Assembly (NCBI RefSeq): GCF_003350205.1
Contig: NZ_QLLC01000005.1
Coordinates: 62,001-126,000 of the forward strand
Source: Brevundimonas bullata
GTDB taxonomy: Bacteria; Pseudomonadota; Alphaproteobacteria; Caulobacterales; Caulobacteraceae
Length of the DNA: 64,000 nt
Direction: 5' to 3'
Made by a program: the position numbers and the translations under genes. Numbering within the stretch: the stretch's first letter is position 1; every line of letters starts with the position of its first letter. Below the pieces are notes generated by a model. That model saw only the letters and a program-made list of their open reading frames with translations, searched no databases and was not told the DNA's origin. Shown here in pieces: positions 18,970 to 28,021 of this stretch.

Positions 18970-19230
18970 ATGACTTCCCTGGCCGATAAAATCCCGACCC
19001 TGAACGAATCCGACCTCAAGGCCCTGCGCGCCAACGCCGCCCGCCTGGTCGAGCACGGCTCTGCCGTCCAGGTGACGACCGCCGCTGACATCCTGCCGCT
19101 GATCGACGCCCGCCTGGCCGAAATCGCCTCCGCGCCCAAACCCCTTGTCGTGCGCAAACGCGCCGCGCCCAAGAAGAAGCTGGCCCCCGTCACTGGCCAT
19201 CAGACCGCCCTGCCCGACAAGACGGCCTGA
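18970..19230 (+). CDS. Small hypothetical basic protein
   Basis: An 86-residue protein with an N-terminal helical stretch (LADKIPTLNESDLKALRANAARLVEHG) and a basic, Lys/Arg/Pro-rich tail containing VVRKRAAPKKKLAP. GGAGAC precedes the ATG. No recognised family. The tail suggests nucleic-acid contact, but this is inference only. It is convergent with the cystathionine gamma-lyase gene. Confidence 0.6.
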   Translation: MTSLADKIPTLNESDLKALRANAARLVEHGSAVQVTTAADILPLIDARLAEIASAPKPLVVRKRAAPKKKLAPVTGHQTALPDKTA

Positions 19231-19252
19231 CTTCAGTTCAGACCTGAGTCCT

Positions 19253-20416
19253 TCAGCTCAGGGCCTGATCCAGGTCGGCGATCAGGTCTTCCACGTCCTC
19301 GACCCCGACCGATAGACGGATCAGGTTGTCGGTGACGCCGCCGGCCTCGCGCACCTCCTTCGGCACGCTGGCGTGGGTCATGATCGCCGGGTGGTTCACC
19401 AGGCTTTCGACCCCGCCCAGCGACTCCGCCAGGGTGAAGACCCGCACCCGCTCCAGCACCCGCTTGGTCCGTTCCAGATCGCCGTCGATCAGCACCGTGA
19501 CCATGCCGCCGAAGCGCCCGTTCATCTGGCGCGCCGCCAGTTCGTGCTGCGGGTGGCTGATCAGCCCCGGATAGATGACCTTCGCGACGCCAGCACGCTC
19601 TTCCAGCCAGCGCGCCACGGCCATGGCGTTCTCGTTGTGCGCCTTCATGCGCAGACCCAGGGTCTTCAGCCCCCGGTTGGCCAGGAAGGCGTCGAACGGC
19701 CCCATGACGCCGCCGATGGAGTTCTGCAAGAACTTGATCTGCGCCGCCACCTCGGCGTCCTTGGCCACCAGAACCCCGGCGACGATGTCGGAGTGTCCGT
19801 TCAGATACTTGGTCGCCGAATGCATGACCACGTCGGCGCCGAGCGCCAGCGGCTGCTGGCTCCACGGCGTGGCGAAGGTGTTGTCCACCACCAGGATCAG
19901 CTTGTGCGCCTTGGCGATCTTCGACAGGGCCGCGATGTCGGCCAGCTTCATCAGCGGGTTGGTGGGCGTCTCGACCCACAGCATCCGCGTCTTGTCCGTG
20001 ATGGCCGCCTCGACCGCCGCCAGGTCAGTCAGGTCGATGTAGCTGAAGTCCAGCCCCATGGACCGGCGCCGCACCCGCTCGAACAGCCGCCACGAGCCGC
20101 CATAGAGGTCGTCGCCGGTGACGATGTGCGAACCGGCGTCCAGCAGCTCCAGCGCCGTCGAGGTCGCCGCCATGCCCGAACCGAAGCCGAAGGCCTGAAC
20201 CCCGCCCTCCAGATCGGCGATGCAGGCCTCAAAGGCCTCGCGCGTCGGGTTCTTGCCCCGCGCATACTCATACCCCTTGTTCACGCCCGGGCTTTCCTGG
20301 GCGTAGGTCGAGGTGGCGTAGATCGGCGTCATCACCGCCCCCGTCGTCGGGTCGGGCTTCTGGCCTGCATGGATGGCGCGGGTCGAGAAACCCTGGCTGT
20401 TCTTCAGGTCCGACAT
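19253..20416 (-). CDS. Trans-sulfuration PLP enzyme, cystathionine gamma-lyase-like
   Basis: A 387-residue Cys/Met-metabolism PLP enzyme. The PLP lysine is Lys203 in MHSATKYLNGHSD; the phosphate-binding SGMAATSTAL and aromatic GDDLYGGSWR are conserved, as is the C-terminal SLGGVESLVNHPAIMTH. Coupling to a cystathionine beta-synthase gene 4 bp upstream favours cystathionine gamma-lyase (reverse transsulfuration: cystathionine to cysteine). A cystathionine gamma-synthase or beta-lyase cannot be excluded on sequence alone. Confidence 0.85.
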   Translation of the reverse strand: MSDLKNSQGFSTRAIHAGQKPDPTTGAVMTPIYATSTYAQESPGVNKGYEYARGKNPTREAFEACIADLEGGVQAFGFGSGMAATSTALELLDAGSHIVTGDDLYGGSWRLFERVRRRSMGLDFSYIDLTDLAAVEAAITDKTRMLWVETPTNPLMKLADIAALSKIAKAHKLILVVDNTFATPWSQQPLALGADVVMHSATKYLNGHSDIVAGVLVAKDAEVAAQIKFLQNSIGGVMGPFDAFLANRGLKTLGLRMKAHNENAMAVARWLEERAGVAKVIYPGLISHPQHELAARQMNGRFGGMVTVLIDGDLERTKRVLERVRVFTLAESLGGVESLVNHPAIMTHASVPKEVREAGGVTDNLIRLSVGVEDVEDLIADLDQALS

Positions 20417-20420
20417 GGGC

Positions 20421-21824
20421 TTACCGGTTCAGGCTGAGGTGGTTGATCAGGTCGGTGCGGGCGATCAGGCCGACGAAGGTCTCGCCGTCCAGCACGATGG
20501 CCACGCGGTCGCGGTCGAAGATCGGAATCAGGGCGTCCAGCGATTCCGACACCTGCAGAGTGTCCAGGTCGCGGGTCATGGCCGAGGACACCGGCTTGGC
20601 GAAGCGTTCCTTACGGGTGATCTCGTCGGTATTCATGATGTGGACGATGTCGCTCTCGTCCAGGATGCCGACCAGGCGGCCGTCCTGAATGACCGGCAGT
20701 TGCGAAACGCCGTCGCCCTTCATCCGCTTGAAGGCGGTGTCCAGGGTGTCGTCGGGGCCGATCACCACCACGTCGCCATTGGCGTATTTGCGCGTGATCA
20801 GGTCCGACAGGTCGCCGTGCAGTTCGCGCTGGGTCAGGCCCTGATCGGCCAGCCAGGCGTCGTTATAGACCTTGGACAGATACTTGGCCCCGGTATCGCA
20901 CACGAAGGTCACGACCCGCTTCGGCTCGGTCTGCTCCCTGCACCAGCGCAGGGCCGTGGCGATCAGGGTGCCGGACGACGAGCCCGCCAGAATGCCTTCC
21001 TTCAGCAGCAGGTCTCGCACCGTGGCGATGGCCTCCGAGTCCGGGATGGAATAGGCCTTGTCGATCAGGTCGGGATCAGCCGTCTCGGGCATAAAGTTCT
21101 GGCCGATGCCTTCGACCGAATAGCTGCCGTCCGGCCCGGCCACGCCCTCGTTGATCAGGCCCGCCAAGGCCGAACCGACCGGGTCGGCCAGGATGATCTG
21201 GGCGTCCGAGCCTTGCGCCTTCAGATAGCGGGCGATGCCGGTGATGGTGCCGCCCGAACCAATGCCGGCGACGAAGGCGTCGACCTTGCCCTCCATCTGC
21301 TCGAAGATCTCGGGGCCGGTCGTCTTGAAGTGGGCCTCGGAGTTGGCGTCGTTGGCGAACTGGTTGACGAAATAGCCGCCCGGAATCTGCTGAGCCAGGC
21401 GCTCGGCCATGTCGGTGTAGTATTCAGGGTGGCCGTGCGGCACGTCCGAACGGGTCAGGCGGACATCGGCGCCCATGGCCCGCAGATGCTGGATCTTCTC
21501 CTTCGACATCTTGTCGGGGATGACCAGCAGGACGTTATAGCCCTTCTGCTTGCCGACCAGGGTCAGGGCCAGGCCGGTATTGCCCGCCGTGGCTTCCACG
21601 ATGGTGCCGCCCGGCTTCAGCCAGCCCGCGTTTTCCGCCGCCTCGATCATCGACAGGGCGATGCGGTCCTTGATGGAGCCGCCGGGATTCTGGCTCTCCA
21701 GCTTCAGGAACAGCCGGCAGGGGCCGGTGTCGATCCGCGTCACCTCGACCATCGGCGTCTTGCCGATCAGGTCCAGCAGAGAGCCCACGGGGCGGATCAG
21801 GACGGGGGCGTCGGACATCGACAT
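20421..21824 (-). CDS. Cystathionine beta-synthase with CBS-domain pair
   Basis: Condenses serine (or O-acetylserine) with homocysteine to cystathionine. The PLP catalytic part (1-330) has Lys52 in NPGGSIKDR, the ATAGNTG phosphate loop and GSGGTITG. The C-terminal 120 residues (about 345-467) form two CBS motifs (DGVSQLPVIQDGRLVGILDE and FDRDRVAIVLDGETFVGLIA), probably adenosyl-ligand sensors as in the eukaryotic enzyme. There is no N-terminal haem domain. It forms a two-gene unit with the downstream lyase, making the reverse transsulfuration route. Confidence 0.88.
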   Translation of the reverse strand: MSMSDAPVLIRPVGSLLDLIGKTPMVEVTRIDTGPCRLFLKLESQNPGGSIKDRIALSMIEAAENAGWLKPGGTIVEATAGNTGLALTLVGKQKGYNVLLVIPDKMSKEKIQHLRAMGADVRLTRSDVPHGHPEYYTDMAERLAQQIPGGYFVNQFANDANSEAHFKTTGPEIFEQMEGKVDAFVAGIGSGGTITGIARYLKAQGSDAQIILADPVGSALAGLINEGVAGPDGSYSVEGIGQNFMPETADPDLIDKAYSIPDSEAIATVRDLLLKEGILAGSSSGTLIATALRWCREQTEPKRVVTFVCDTGAKYLSKVYNDAWLADQGLTQRELHGDLSDLITRKYANGDVVVIGPDDTLDTAFKRMKGDGVSQLPVIQDGRLVGILDESDIVHIMNTDEITRKERFAKPVSSAMTRDLDTLQVSESLDALIPIFDRDRVAIVLDGETFVGLIARTDLINHLSLNR

Positions 21825-21938
21825 GCGGAAGGCTCCGAAAACAGCGTGTTTAGCGGCGGAAGCTGGGCGTCGTCGCCCTCGCGGTCAACTCACGCAAGTT
21901 TTCACCTATTTGCCCCGAAGCGCAGTACAAAGGACGCA

Positions 21939-24266
21939 ATGACCAAGACGCCGAAACGCCCCGCCGCGGGCCTGCCCGACAAAGACACCCTGATCGCCTT
22001 CCTGCGCGAAGCCGGCGAGGCCGAGAAGGCCGACATCTCCCGCGTCTTCGGATTGAAGGGGATCGAACGCCGTCAACTGCGCGAAATGCTGAAGACGCTG
22101 GAGGCCGAAGGCGTGCTGGGCAAGCGCGGCCGCAAGGGCTTTTCCGAAGCCGGCGCCCTGCCCGCCGTCGGCGTGGCCGACGTGGTCGACCGCGACGCCG
22201 ACGGCGAGCTCTACGTCGAACTGGTCAAGGGCGGCGAGGACGCGCCGCGCGCCCTGCTGCTGCCGGACCGCGAGGGCAAGACGCCCGCGCCGGGCATGGG
22301 CGACCGCCTGCTGGTCAAGTTCTCGCGCGGGACCGAGGGCTGGGAGGCCCGACTGGTCAAGCGGCTGGACGCCGGAACCAACCGCGTCCTGGGCGTGATC
22401 CGCAAATCGGCGCGCGAGACCCGCGTCGAGCCGGTCGACAAGCGCTCCAAGGACGTACTGCTGATCCCCAGCGCCCTGGCGGGCGACCTGCGCGACGGCG
22501 ACCTGGTGTTGGCCTCGATCGAAAAGAGCGACCATCGCCACGGACCGAAACGCGGCAAGATTCTCGAGACCATCGGCCGCGAGGATGATCCCCGCGCCGC
22601 CTCCATCATCGCCATCCACGCCCACGGCCTGCCGACCGGCTTCTCGGAACAGGTCGAGCGCGAGGCCGAGGATCAGGCCCTACCGACGCTGAAGGGCCGC
22701 GAGGACTTGCGTGAAGTCCCCTTCATCACCATCGACCCCGCTGACGCCCGCGACCACGACGACGCCGTCTATGCCGAGCGCGACACGGACCCCAAGAACC
22801 CCGACGGCTGGATCGTCTGGGTCGCCATCGCCGACGTCGCCGCCTACGTCCGACCCAACTCAGCGCTGGACCGCGAGGCGCGCGACAAGGGCAACTCGAC
22901 CTACTTCCCCGACCGCGTCGAGCCCATGCTGCCGGAGGTCCTGTCCAACGGCCTGTGCAGCCTGAAGCAGGGCGAGAACCGCGCCTGCATGGCCGTGCGC
23001 ATGATCTTCGACAAGGACGGCAAGAAGACCGGGCACAAGTTCATGCGCGGCCTGATGCGGTCCCACGCCAAGCTCAGCTACGAACAGGCCCAGTCGGCCA
23101 TCGACGGCCAGCAGGATGATGTGACGGGTCCGATCATGGACGCCATCCTCTATCCGCTGTGGAACGCCTATTCGACCATGCTGAAGGGCCGCCAGCGCCG
23201 CAGCCCCCTGGCCATCGAAAGCCCCGAGCGCCGCGTCATCATGGCTCCCGGCGGCGGCATCGCCGCCATCGAGCCGCGCAAGTCGCTGGAGGCCCACCGC
23301 CTGATCGAAGAGATGATGATCCAGGCCAACGTCTGCGCCGCCGAGACGCTGGAAAAGACGCGCACGCCGCTGATCTACCGCGTCCACGAAGCGCCCAGCC
23401 AGGAGAAGATCTTCAACCTGGCCGACTTCCTGCACACCATCGGCAAGCCCTGGAACAAGGGCGAACCGGCCAACACCAAGCGGTTCAACAAGCTGCTGGA
23501 CGAGACTCGCGACGGCCCCCACGCCGAGGTGGTCAACGAGGTGGTCCTGCGCACCCAGATGCAGGCCGTCTATTCCCCGAACAATGTCGGCCACTTCGGT
23601 CTGCACCTGGACCGCTACGCCCACTTCACCTCGCCGATCCGGCGCTATTCCGACCTGATCGTTCACCGCGGCCTGATCCGCGGCCTGAACCTGGGCTCGG
23701 ACGGCCTGACGGATCGCGAGATCGCCGAACTGACCGCCATCGCCGAGCAAGTGACGAGCACCGAGCGTCGCTCCATGGCCGCAGAGCGCGACGCCATGGA
23801 CCGCTACATCGCCGCCTTCCTGGAAGACCACGTCGGCGCTACTTTCGGCGGACGCATCACCGGCGTCACCCGCTTCGGCCTGTTCGTGCGGCTGGACGAG
23901 ACGGGCGCCGACGGTCTGGTGCCGGTTTCGACCCTGGGCAGCGAGTATTTCACCCACGACGACCGCGCCCACGCCCTGGTCGGCGAGCGCACCGGCAAGC
24001 GGTTCACCCTGGGCCGTCGCGTCGAGGTGAAGCTGATGGAGGCCACGCCCGTCACCGGCGGTCTGGTGCTGGAAATGGTGTCCGAGCCTGACCCCCGCGA
24101 CCCCAACGCCCCGGCCCCGCGCTACGGCATCCGTGGCCGAAATGACCGCGGTGGGGGCGACGGCCCGCCCAAGCGTGGCAAGGGTCGCCCCGGCGGTCCC
24201 AAGCCCCGCAACGGCGTCAAGCCCTCCGGCGGGCTGAAGGGGGTTCGCAAGGGCAAGCGGAAGTGA
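21939..24266 (+). CDS. rnr: Ribonuclease R
   Basis: A 775-residue 3'-5' exoribonuclease that degrades structured RNA. An N-terminal winged-helix/cold-shock region (RRQLREMLKTLEAEGVLGKRG) precedes the RNB domain, whose metal-binding ITIDPADARDHDDAV is at about 264-278, with HFTSPIRRYSDLIVHR further on. Next is an S1 domain (GRITGVTRFGLFVRLDE) and a Lys/Arg/Gly-rich tail. The ATG at 21939 follows AAGGACGCA; the open frame extending 520 codons upstream is only the antisense of the transsulfuration genes. It sits near two cold-shock genes but is transcribed separately. Confidence 0.93.
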   Translation: MTKTPKRPAAGLPDKDTLIAFLREAGEAEKADISRVFGLKGIERRQLREMLKTLEAEGVLGKRGRKGFSEAGALPAVGVADVVDRDADGELYVELVKGGEDAPRALLLPDREGKTPAPGMGDRLLVKFSRGTEGWEARLVKRLDAGTNRVLGVIRKSARETRVEPVDKRSKDVLLIPSALAGDLRDGDLVLASIEKSDHRHGPKRGKILETIGREDDPRAASIIAIHAHGLPTGFSEQVEREAEDQALPTLKGREDLREVPFITIDPADARDHDDAVYAERDTDPKNPDGWIVWVAIADVAAYVRPNSALDREARDKGNSTYFPDRVEPMLPEVLSNGLCSLKQGENRACMAVRMIFDKDGKKTGHKFMRGLMRSHAKLSYEQAQSAIDGQQDDVTGPIMDAILYPLWNAYSTMLKGRQRRSPLAIESPERRVIMAPGGGIAAIEPRKSLEAHRLIEEMMIQANVCAAETLEKTRTPLIYRVHEAPSQEKIFNLADFLHTIGKPWNKGEPANTKRFNKLLDETRDGPHAEVVNEVVLRTQMQAVYSPNNVGHFGLHLDRYAHFTSPIRRYSDLIVHRGLIRGLNLGSDGLTDREIAELTAIAEQVTSTERRSMAAERDAMDRYIAAFLEDHVGATFGGRITGVTRFGLFVRLDETGADGLVPVSTLGSEYFTHDDRAHALVGERTGKRFTLGRRVEVKLMEATPVTGGLVLEMVSEPDPRDPNAPAPRYGIRGRNDRGGGDGPPKRGKGRPGGPKPRNGVKPSGGLKGVRKGKRK

Positions 24267-24285
24267 AAACCAAACAATCCTGCTC

Positions 24286-24436
24286 CCTTCTCCCCTTGGG
24301 GGAGAAGGTGGGGCGCGGAGCGCCTCGGATGAGGGGACCATTTCAGCGCGCAAAACGGTTGACGTCGAGCGTACAGCTGGCCTCCCCCTCATCCGTCATG
24401 CTCCGCACGACACCTTCTCCCCCGGAGGGGAGAAGG
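24286..24436. repeat. Paired palindromic element, family A
   Basis: About 150 bp between rnr and the Nudix gene. Terminal hairpins CCTTCTCCCCTTGGGGGAGA (24286 on) and CCTTCTCCCCCGGAGGGGAG (24413 on) bracket complementary inner arms CTCGGATGAGGGG and CCCCCTCATCCGT. It is almost the same as the 8638-8786 copy. Confidence 0.85.
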
Positions 24437-24450
24437 ACGAGAATTCACCC

Positions 24451-25158
24451 ATGAAACCCCAGCCCTTCGACGCCGCTCAGGACCTCGCTGACGCCCCGCG
24501 CACCGGAGGCGGCCAGAAGCCCAAGGACGCCGCCACCCTGATCCTGACGCGCGGCGGCGATCGGCCCGAGGTGCTGATGGGCCGACGCGCGCCCGGCCAT
24601 GTCTTCATGGCCTCGAAATGGGTTTTCCCCGGCGGGCGCATTGACCGATCCGACTTCACCGCCGCCGCGACGGGCGAACTGTCGTCAGACGTCGCCCGGC
24701 GGTTGGAGGCGGAAATGCCTGCCCGCCGCGCCCGCGCCCTGGCCCTGACCGCCGTGCGCGAGACGTTTGAGGAGACCGGGCTGATCCTGGGTCGCCCGGC
24801 CCCGCCCGCCTCCGTCGCCGGGCCGTGGCGCGAATACCGTCAGGCGGGCGCCCTGCCCGACCTGTCAGTCCTGTCCTACATCGCCCGCGCCATCACCCCG
24901 CCGGGCCGCACGCGGCGCTTCGACGCCCGCTTCTTCATGGCTCAGGTCGAGGGCCTGCGCGATCCCGACCGAATCGAGGGCTCAGGCGAACTGGACGAGA
25001 TCGCCTGGCTGCCGCTGGACGAGGCCCGCGCCCTGGACCTGCCCGCCATCACCCGTTTCGTCCTGGGTGAGATGGCCGAGCGGCTGACTCACCCCGACCG
25101 TCCCCTGCCCTTCGTCCGCATGGTGCGCGGCCAGCATGTGGTTGAACACAGGGACTGA
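24451..25158 (+). CDS. Nudix hydrolase, NUDT7/NUDT19-like
   Basis: A 235-residue Nudix protein in which the box is split: WVFPGGRIDRSD is separated from AVRETFEETGLILG by about 40 residues. This insertion within the Nudix domain is typical of the NUDT7/NUDT19 (CoA-diphosphatase) type. The catalytic Glu residues of REtfEETG are kept. Substrate could be a CoA derivative; not proven. The ATG at 24451 follows directly on a family-A repeat. A solo repeat hairpin lies just after the stop. Confidence 0.83.
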   Translation: MKPQPFDAAQDLADAPRTGGGQKPKDAATLILTRGGDRPEVLMGRRAPGHVFMASKWVFPGGRIDRSDFTAAATGELSSDVARRLEAEMPARRARALALTAVRETFEETGLILGRPAPPASVAGPWREYRQAGALPDLSVLSYIARAITPPGRTRRFDARFFMAQVEGLRDPDRIEGSGELDEIAWLPLDEARALDLPAITRFVLGEMAERLTHPDRPLPFVRMVRGQHVVEHRD

Positions 25159-25168
25159 CGCCTGTTTC

Positions 25169-25193
25169 CCTTCTCCCCACGGAGGGGAGAAGG
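25169..25193. repeat. Solo family-A hairpin
   Basis: One arm only, CCTTCTCCCC-ACGG-AGGGGAGAAGG type, ten bases after the Nudix stop. It may act as a weak 3' stabilising hairpin. Confidence 0.7.
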
Positions 25194-25204
25194 CTCTCTC
25201 GTTC

Positions 25205-25771
25205 TTACTGGGCGACGGGCTTCTTCAGGTCGAACTCGACCCGGAAGTGGCGGTTGGGACGACGCAGCTCATAGGCGAACATCTGCGTCGGATGGACTTC
25301 CATCGCCCAGGTGTTGGTGGTCGAGACTGACGCATTGTTGGCGTTGAACAGGTCGATGGATTCCTGATCGACCGGGAACTCTTGCCGCTCGGCCGTGCCC
25401 GTCCCCGCCGTGTCGCCACCGTACCAGTGCAGGACATCGGTCGTGCCGTCGTCGTGGCGGTGATCGTGCTTCAGCCTCAGGCCCGTCGCCGTGCGCGTCA
25501 CAACCCAGGTGCGCGAGCGGTCGGCGCCGACCCAGAAGGGAATGCGAATCTCTTCGGCCGAGCAGTCGCGCACGTGCATCAAGAGTCTCTGGCTGGCGAA
25601 GTCCGAATCGGCGGCGTTGGTAGTCACCACCCTGCCCTCAAACCGTTGGCCGCACAGGGCGCTCAGGTTCTTGAAGAAGGCGTCCTGAGCCGTCTCCGCG
25701 TGCGCGGCGGCGGGCAAGGCGGACAGGGTCAGGGCGGCGGCCGCAAGGGCGATCGAGGTCATGGCTTTCAT
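25205..25771 (-). CDS. Secreted hypothetical protein
   Basis: A 188-residue exported protein. The signal peptide runs to AAAHA (about residue 25). The mature part has two cysteines (SALCGQRF and VRDCSAEE) that may form a disulphide, and the motif RSRTWVVTRT...LKHDHRHDDGTTD, rich in His/Asp. The pattern is shared by conserved hypothetical proteins of Caulobacterales and sphingomonads as far as I can recall. No catalytic motif is identified. It is probably periplasmic. Confidence 0.72.
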   Translation of the reverse strand: MKAMTSIALAAAALTLSALPAAAHAETAQDAFFKNLSALCGQRFEGRVVTTNAADSDFASQRLLMHVRDCSAEEIRIPFWVGADRSRTWVVTRTATGLRLKHDHRHDDGTTDVLHWYGGDTAGTGTAERQEFPVDQESIDLFNANNASVSTTNTWAMEVHPTQMFAYELRRPNRHFRVEFDLKKPVAQ

Positions 25772-25897
25772 TCCGGCAGCCTAGCCGCTAGAAGCCAATC
25801 CTCAACGTGACATCGCGGGCGTTGACTTTGATCTCCGCCTGAGTATGTTCCGCGCCTCTCGTTTCATGCGGCTTTCGCCGTCGCAAAGGTAATTCCG

Positions 25898-26065
25898 ATG
25901 GCCAAACCGGCTTCCATCAAGATCCGCCTGAACTCCACCGCTGACACCGGCTTCTTCTACGTCACCAAGAAGAACGCCCGTACGATGACCGAAAAGATGG
26001 TCGTCAAGAAGTACGACCCCGTCGTCCGCAAGCACGTCGAGTTCAAAGAAGGCAAGATCAAGTAA
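25898..26065 (+). CDS. rpmG: 50S ribosomal protein L33
   Basis: A 55-residue ribosomal protein, [20 protein letters not shown] at the start and [10 protein letters not shown] at the end. It has the central [10 protein letters not shown] and [13 protein letters not shown] typical of L33. It lacks the CxxC pair, i.e. the zinc-free (C-minus) form usual in proteobacteria. It is preceded by AAAGGTAATTCCG, an SD with 8-base spacing, and followed by an intrinsic terminator. Confidence 0.96.
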   Translation: MAKPASIKIRLNSTADTGFFYVTKKNARTMTEKMVVKKYDPVVRKHVEFKEGKIK

Positions 26066-26111
26066 TGGCCTAACCGCCCGGAGCTGCGGCTCCCTTGATT
26101 GCATAATTCAA

Positions 26112-26140
26112 AACGCCCGGCTTTTCAGCCGGGCGTTTTT
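26112..26140. terminator. Bidirectional rho-independent terminator
   Basis: The stem AACGCCCGGC / GCCGGGCGTT with loop TTTTCA is followed by TTTTT on the plus strand and an A-rich tract on the other side. It lies between convergent rpmG and pleD. Confidence 0.87.
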
Positions 26141-26166
26141 CGTTGTCCGATCAGCGGTTAAGCGGT

Positions 26167-27531
26167 TCAGGCCGCGCGGGCGACCACCTTGTTCCGGCCT
26201 GAAGCCTTGGCCTCATAGACTCCCTCGTCCGCCCGCTTCAGCAGGGCTTCGGGCGTATCCTCGACGCCGCTTGTCGCCGCTACGCCAACCGAAACGGTGA
26301 TGTTCAGGTGAGCCTTTCCGTCCATGACTCGGAAGGGCGCTGCGCCGACGTCGCGCCTGATCCGTTCAGCGATCCGCTGGGCGTCTTCCAGCGTCGTGCC
26401 GGGCATGACCACGACGAACTCTTCGCCGCCGAATCGGCACGGCAGATCCACGGCTCGCACATTGGTCGCCAGACGCACCGAGAATTCGCGCAACACCTCG
26501 TCCCCGGCGTCATGGCCGAAGCCGTCGTTGACCGCCTTGAAGTGGTCGATGTCCAGCACCAGCACCGCCACCGGCTCGCCGCCGCGATTGGTGCGCGCCA
26601 CCAGGGCTTGCAGCTGGTTGGTCATGTAGCGGCGATTGTGCAGGCCGGTCAGGGCGTCCGTGACGGCCATCTCCAGACTGTGGTCCAGCTTTTCGCGCAG
26701 GAAGTCGCCATAGCGCTTGCGCCGCACCTGGGTCCGCACCCGCGCCGACAGCTCCTCGGGGTCCACTGGTCGCGTCAGGATGTCGCTGGCGCCCAGGTCC
26801 AGAGCCTTCAGCAGCCGGGGCCGGTCCTGCGAATCCACAAGGGCCAGAATCGGCAACCGCCGCGTCGGCTCCTTCGAGCGCGCCTGGGCGATCAGCCTCA
26901 AGCCGTCGAAGCCTTCGGACGTGACATTGACGATCATCAGATCGACCGCCCCGCGCGCCACCTCCAGCGCCACGACGGGATCGGCCTCGACCAGGGGACG
27001 GTGCTCGACCGCCAGTTCCTGCGCCACCTTGGCCGCTTGCAGGGCGTTGTCGTCCACCACCAGAACGCGCCCGCCCGATCCCTTCAGCCGCGCTACGCCG
27101 GCGGTGTCGACGCCGACGCGTCGCCCGCTTTCCTCGCGCTCGCGCAGCTCGTCCATGACCATCTTCAGCCGGGTCAGGCTCTTGACCCGCGCCATCAGGA
27201 TCACGTCATCCAGGGGCTTGGTCAGGAAGTCGTCGGCGCCCGCCTCAAGCCCCCGGATACGGTCATGCCGCCCGTCCAGCGCCGTCACCAGCACCACGGG
27301 AATATGCCGCGTCTTAGGCTCATCCTTGAGGCGGCGACAGGTCTCGAACCCGTCCATGCCGGGCATCATGACGTCCAGCAGTATCAGATCCGGCTGTTCC
27401 GCCATGGCCAGACTGATGGCCGTCAGCCCGTCGCCGCAGGTCAGGACATCGTAATATTCAATCGTCAGCTTGGCTTCGAGCAGTCGGACATTGGTCTCGA
27501 CGTCGTCCACGACCAGGATGCGCGCACTCAT
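26167..27531 (-). CDS. pleD: Diguanylate cyclase response regulator PleD
   Basis: A 454-residue protein of REC-REC-GGDEF layout, the exact length of Caulobacter PleD. Phospho-acceptor Asp53 lies in LILLDVMMPGMDG with Asp9/Asp10 and Lys105 nearby. The second receiver (about 155-270) is degenerate: the acceptor position reads Asn202 in MIVNVT. The GGDEF domain has GGEEF at 368-372 and an inhibitory I-site R359-A-V-D362, so product feedback is expected. It makes cyclic di-GMP to drive the swarmer-to-stalked transition. It follows divK by 4 bp. Start chosen at MSARILVVDD. Confidence 0.95.
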   Translation of the reverse strand: MSARILVVDDVETNVRLLEAKLTIEYYDVLTCGDGLTAISLAMAEQPDLILLDVMMPGMDGFETCRRLKDEPKTRHIPVVLVTALDGRHDRIRGLEAGADDFLTKPLDDVILMARVKSLTRLKMVMDELREREESGRRVGVDTAGVARLKGSGGRVLVVDDNALQAAKVAQELAVEHRPLVEADPVVALEVARGAVDLMIVNVTSEGFDGLRLIAQARSKEPTRRLPILALVDSQDRPRLLKALDLGASDILTRPVDPEELSARVRTQVRRKRYGDFLREKLDHSLEMAVTDALTGLHNRRYMTNQLQALVARTNRGGEPVAVLVLDIDHFKAVNDGFGHDAGDEVLREFSVRLATNVRAVDLPCRFGGEEFVVVMPGTTLEDAQRIAERIRRDVGAAPFRVMDGKAHLNITVSVGVAATSGVEDTPEALLKRADEGVYEAKASGRNKVVARAA

Positions 27532-27535
27532 GCCG

Positions 27536-27901
27536 CTACCCCAGATGCTTGCGGATCGTCTCGAGGAAGGACACCACCGAGATCGGTTTGGAGATATAGG
27601 CCTCGCAGCCGCCCTGCCTGATCCGCTCCTCATCGCCCTTCATGGCGAAGGCGGTGACAGCGATGACCGGGATATGGCTCAGCTCCTCATCGTCCTTGAG
27701 CCACTTGGTCACTTCCAGGCCGGAAATCTCCGGCAGCTGAATGTCCATCAGGATCAGATCGGGACGGTGCTGGCGCGCGATCGCTAGCGCCTGCAGCCCT
27801 TCGCGGGTCTGCAAGGTCTCGTAGCCTTGGGAATCGAGCAGATCATGAAAAAGCTTCATGTTCAGCTCGTTATCCTCGACGATGAGGACTTTCTTGGACA
27901 T
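27536..27901 (-). CDS. divK: Single-domain response regulator DivK
   Basis: A 121-residue receiver with phospho-acceptor Asp53 ([13 protein letters not shown]), acidic Glu9/Asp10, and the switch residues [11 protein letters not shown] and ISKPISV. In Caulobacter DivK controls DivL-CckA-CtrA signalling and is phosphorylated and dephosphorylated by DivJ and PleC; the same is inferred here. The divK-pleD order is as in Caulobacter and supports the taxonomic assignment. The upstream gap to dinB is 120 bp. Confidence 0.95.
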   Translation of the reverse strand: MSKKVLIVEDNELNMKLFHDLLDSQGYETLQTREGLQALAIARQHRPDLILMDIQLPEISGLEVTKWLKDDEELSHIPVIAVTAFAMKGDEERIRQGGCEAYISKPISVVSFLETIRKHLG

Positions 27902-28021
27902 CCGCCACCCGGCTGTTTCGCCAACAATTTGCGCACGTGCGCAGGGCTTTTCGCCTTCTTCGGATGCACTGTGACGCGCGCAGTCTTAAGTTGAGATGAA
28001 GCTGAGGAACCGGAGTTCATT

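Noticed and set aside
20373-21938. 520-codon 5' extension of the rnr frame
   Set aside because: It is antisense to the transsulfuration genes, and RNase R begins with a conserved N-terminus at 21939 with an SD.
21825-21938. SAM or SAH riboswitch before cystathionine beta-synthase
   Set aside because: The gap is only 114 bp shared with divergent rnr and shows no recognised conserved core.
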